Assembly (NCBI RefSeq): GCF_009668025.1
Contig: NZ_WJXZ01000018.1
Location: forward strand, 1 to 64,000
Origin: Larkinella terrae
GTDB taxonomy: Bacteria; Bacteroidota; Bacteroidia; Cytophagales; Spirosomataceae
Length of the DNA: 64,000 bases
Direction: 5' to 3'
Under the pieces are notes generated by a model that ran no database searches, was not told the DNA's origin, and worked only from the letters and a program-made list of their open reading frames with translations. The position numbers were made by a program, and so were the translations under genes. This document shows, one piece after another, positions 61,709 to 64,000 of the stretch (the stretch's first letter is position 1; each line of letters begins with the position of its first letter).

Positions 61709-61821
61709 CACCCGCAGCGTAACATTATGGGCTGCACGAAGTTTACTACTAAATTTTCAACGTTAAAAGCCAACGCCTGATTACTCTTCGAAGAAACGTA
61801 GATTGGGTGTCGATAGGGAAG

Positions 61822-62235
61822 ATGGGAGGAAAACAAAAAATACTGGTCGTGGATGATGACGCCATTTATCGACGTTTACTGACTTCGAGATTAACCAGAG
61901 CGGGTTACGAAATACTGATGGCCAACGATGGCCGGGAAGCGATTAGCTGGCTGCGGCATCCCCACCAACGCCCCGATCTGGTCCTGTTGGACCTGTTGAT
62001 GCCACGGTTCAGCGGCATCGAAGTCCTGGAAGCCATCAAGGCGTTGCCCTATAAATTACCCGTCATCCTCATCTCTGGTGCCGAATGGCCCATTGCCCGT
62101 CAGGTGCTGCAGCAATCCAGTCCGGATGCGTATTTAATGAAGCCCATTGCCATCCCCGAACTGCTGGACAAAATAGAGACCTTACTCCAGCCTGCCCAAG
62201 AAGTCAACGAGAGTAGCTCGTTTTTGTCCGAGTGA
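61822..62235 (+). CDS. Single-domain response regulator
   Basis: The protein has 137 residues from the ATG at 61822; a GTG at 61807 is less likely. The receiver fold has the acidic pair in ILVVDDDAIYRRLL, D57 in LVLLDLLMPRFSGIE, Ser in VILISGAEWP and Lys in AYLMKPIAIPEL. There is no output domain. It follows the hybrid kinase on the same strand and may receive its phosphate. Confidence 0.93.
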   Translation: MGGKQKILVVDDDAIYRRLLTSRLTRAGYEILMANDGREAISWLRHPHQRPDLVLLDLLMPRFSGIEVLEAIKALPYKLPVILISGAEWPIARQVLQQSSPDAYLMKPIAIPELLDKIETLLQPAQEVNESSSFLSE

Positions 62236-62281
62236 ACGCCGGAACGGTTGGCGGTTTTGGAAAATGGTCGCAACTTGCTGA

Positions 62282-63013
62282 ATGGATGAAAATGGGAACA
62301 TGAACCCATCCGAATCGACCATTAATCAGTCCATCGCAATCATGACGAATCAAATTTCAGCCGATATTCACGCCCTGGCCAAAAAACTTTGGAATTACCA
62401 CCAGCTTCATCAGCCGCTGCAACCCGCTGACGCCATTCTGGTGCTGTGTAGCTACGATAAACGGGTGGCAGAACGCGGAGCCCAACTCTGGCTTGAGGGC
62501 TGGGCGCCGGTGCTTATTTTTTCCGGTGGACTGGGCGTCATTACCCGAACCATGTGGAGTGAACCCGAAGCCGATCAATTTGCCCGGATCGCCGTTGAAA
62601 TGGGAGTTCCGGCGAGTGCGATCATTGTCGAAAACCGGTCGACGAACACCGGCGAGAACGTGCTTTTTACCCGCCAATTGCTGACCGATCGTAACCTGGA
62701 CCCGGCGCGATTTATTCTGGTCCAGAAGCCCTACATGGAACGCCGGAGCTTTGCTACTTTCCGCAAGCTGTGGCCCGAAAAACCGGTCAGCGTGACTTCT
62801 CCGCAAACTTCCTACGAAGAATACCTCGATCAGTATTCAAACCCGGATCTGTCGCAGGAACAGGTGATTAACATCATGGTTGGGGATTTGCAACGAATCC
62901 GGGAGTATCCGCAAAAAGGGTTTCAGATTCCGCAGGAAATACCGCCAGCGGTTTGGGAAGCCTACGAAGCTCTGATCAAAGCCGGGTATACCAAGCACCT
63001 GATCAAAGACTAA
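62282..63013 (+). CDS. YdcF-family (DUF218/ElyC-like) protein
   Basis: This 243-residue protein has the DUF218 core: ADAILVLCSYDKRVAERGAQLWLEGWAPVLIFSGG, RIAVEMGVPASAIIVENRSTNTGENVLFTRQLL and RFILVQKPYMERRSFATFRKLWP. The likely start is one of three in-frame ATGs (62282, 62300 or 62342); no signal peptide is present with any of them. The molecular function of YdcF-like proteins is uncertain; some are linked to S-adenosylmethionine binding or envelope functions. Confidence 0.9.
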   Translation: MDENGNMNPSESTINQSIAIMTNQISADIHALAKKLWNYHQLHQPLQPADAILVLCSYDKRVAERGAQLWLEGWAPVLIFSGGLGVITRTMWSEPEADQFARIAVEMGVPASAIIVENRSTNTGENVLFTRQLLTDRNLDPARFILVQKPYMERRSFATFRKLWPEKPVSVTSPQTSYEEYLDQYSNPDLSQEQVINIMVGDLQRIREYPQKGFQIPQEIPPAVWEAYEALIKAGYTKHLIKD

Positions 63014-63098
63014 CGGGCGGTTTTCAGCATTCGATTGCTGTCCGCAACTGTCCGCTTGCTGTCCGTTTCTGGACATTCAACTTCCGTTATTATACACG

Positions 63099-63133
63099 AA
63101 AAATGCCTTTTCCAATTCAGAAAAGGCATTTTT
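63099..63133. terminator. Bidirectional-type terminator
   Basis: The perfect 13-bp arms aaaaatgcctttt and aaaaggcattttt enclose a 9-base loop. The hairpin lies after the YdcF gene. Confidence 0.88.
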
Positions 63134-63160
63134 AATCTTTGGCATTTCATTTGACATACA

Positions 63161-63200
63161 GAAATAGAAGAAATAAAGCATTGTGCTTTCTTCTATTTTC
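63161..63200. repeat. Palindrome just before the ABC permease start
   Basis: aaatagaagaaa-ta-aagca pairs with tgctttcttctattt across a 3-base loop, with a small bulge, ending 7 bp before the ATG at 63203. It would place a hairpin over the ribosome-binding region. Confidence 0.6.
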
Positions 63201-63202
63201 CT

Positions 63203-64000
63203 ATGCAGCGAAATGACTCTGACGTTCCGCGAGACCCCGGGCCACCGCGCTGGCTTGACCGGTTGCTTCTGTGGCTGATCGCTCCCCACTGGCGTGAAGA
63301 AGTGCTGGGGGATCTGCACGAGCGATACTACCGGCGCGCCCAACGACTGGGAACCGCCAAAGCCCGACAACGTTACTGGCGGGAAATACTGGCGTACGTC
63401 CGGCTCTCAATGATAAAATGTAAACCGAGTGACTACCCGAACCCAACCCATACGACGATGTTACGCAATTATTTAAAGCTCGCTTTCCGCAACCTGGCCA
63501 AGCACAAGGGATATTCATTCATCAACATCGGTGGGTTAGCCGTGGGCATGGCCGTGACGATGCTGATCGGCATCTGGATCAATGATGAAGTGTCGGCCAA
63601 TCGGCATCATAAAAATTACGAAAGCCTTTATCAGGTAAAAATGAACCAGACTTTTGATGGTCGGCGGGGCACGCAGGACGCCTTGCCTTATCCCATCGGC
63701 GAAGAATTGAAGACGAAGTTCCCGGACTTTAAGGCGGTGGCGATGTTTGACCGGGGCAACGGCAATCGTTCGCTGATTTTCGGAAATCAAAAATTCCTGA
63801 AAACCGGTCAGTTCATTGGGGAAGACGCCATTGACATGTTTTCGCTCCACATTCTGAACGGCGATAAAAAACCATTGAAAGAACCGTACTCGATTGTGCT
63901 GACGGACGAAACCGCCCGGACCATTTTCGGAAACCAGGACCCGGTGGGCAAAATCCTCAAACTGGATAATAAAGTGAATCTAAAGGTGACGGCGGTGGTC
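63203..64000 (+). CDS. ABC transporter permease (MacB/FtsX type) with permease-prefix domain, partial
   Basis: The reading frame is open from the ATG at 63203 to the window end (266 codons, no stop). The N-terminal 85 residues are a permease-prefix domain: PRWLDRLLLWLIAPHWREEV, LGDLHERYYRRAQRLG and YWREILAYVRL. Then follow LRNYLKLAFRNLAKHKGYSF, the first membrane helix (FINIGGLAVGMAVTMLIGIWI) and the start of the MacB periplasmic core (SANRHHKNYESLYQVKM). In Cytophagales such prefixed permeases form large multi-copy families of unknown cargo, probably peptides or lipids. The C-terminal half lies outside the window. Confidence 0.9.
   Translation, partial: MQRNDSDVPRDPGPPRWLDRLLLWLIAPHWREEVLGDLHERYYRRAQRLGTAKARQRYWREILAYVRLSMIKCKPSDYPNPTHTTMLRNYLKLAFRNLAKHKGYSFINIGGLAVGMAVTMLIGIWINDEVSANRHHKNYESLYQVKMNQTFDGRRGTQDALPYPIGEELKTKFPDFKAVAMFDRGNGNRSLIFGNQKFLKTGQFIGEDAIDMFSLHILNGDKKPLKEPYSIVLTDETARTIFGNQDPVGKILKLDNKVNLKVTAVV

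Overview
The window looks like chromosome from a Bacteroidota bacterium, probably Cytophagales and Spirosoma/Larkinella-like. The genus is a guess; the phylum call rests on two SusC/SusD pairs, a CarboxypepD_reg-type TonB-dependent receptor, a metalloprotease with a type IX secretion C-terminus, permease-prefix ABC permeases and TAnnTTTG-type -7 elements. No rRNA, tRNA, CRISPR array, transposase or phage gene was found. Nearly all of the sequence is ordinary coding DNA.

Layout. 1-2.9 kb: two tandem AhpD-like CxxC proteins and a DUF3179 membrane protein, with hairpins between them. 3.1-10.8 kb: a Kai module, kaiC - kaiB - kaiB - soluble PAS histidine kinase - single-domain response regulator, with overlapping or nearly abutting genes, running 22 bp further into glgE (maltose-1-phosphate maltosyltransferase). 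It is followed by a LytTR protein with a degenerate C-terminal receiver and an Rcp1-like regulator on the other strand. 11.3-16.9 kb: two unknown genes, maltokinase, a Uma2 nuclease and glgB, so the glycogen (GlgE) route continues. 17-25.2 kb: pirin-like protein, intradiol dioxygenase-like lipoprotein, sulfatase, a decayed amidohydrolase tail, a TetR regulator, a methyltransferase, a ROK kinase and a large unknown lipoprotein. 25.5-33 kb: TonB receptor, ECF sigma factor with a membrane partner, DUF4385, malic enzyme-phosphotransacetylase. 33.2-38.7 kb: MFS transporter, two Gfo/Idh/MocA oxidoreductases and a sugar isomerase/epimerase (a sugar or polyol oxidation set), interrupted by a broken four-helix-bundle gene lying between inverted repeats. 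39-42.2 kb: Uma2 and modABC. 42.7-44.3 kb: MBL-fold hydrolase and patatin. 44.7-57.8 kb: two SusC/SusD systems, two lipoproteins and a secreted M43 metalloprotease. 58.1-64 kb: Na+/H+ antiporter, hybrid histidine kinase, response regulator, YdcF-like protein and the start of an ABC permease that runs off the window.

The most interesting feature is the linkage of a KaiA-less KaiBC two-component module to the GlgE glucan pathway, which suggests that a timer or energy sensor controls alpha-glucan storage. The second is a set of dispersed, long intergenic palindromes. One pair of inverted repeats brackets the four-helix-bundle pseudogene, so these may be remnants of a mobile-like unit.
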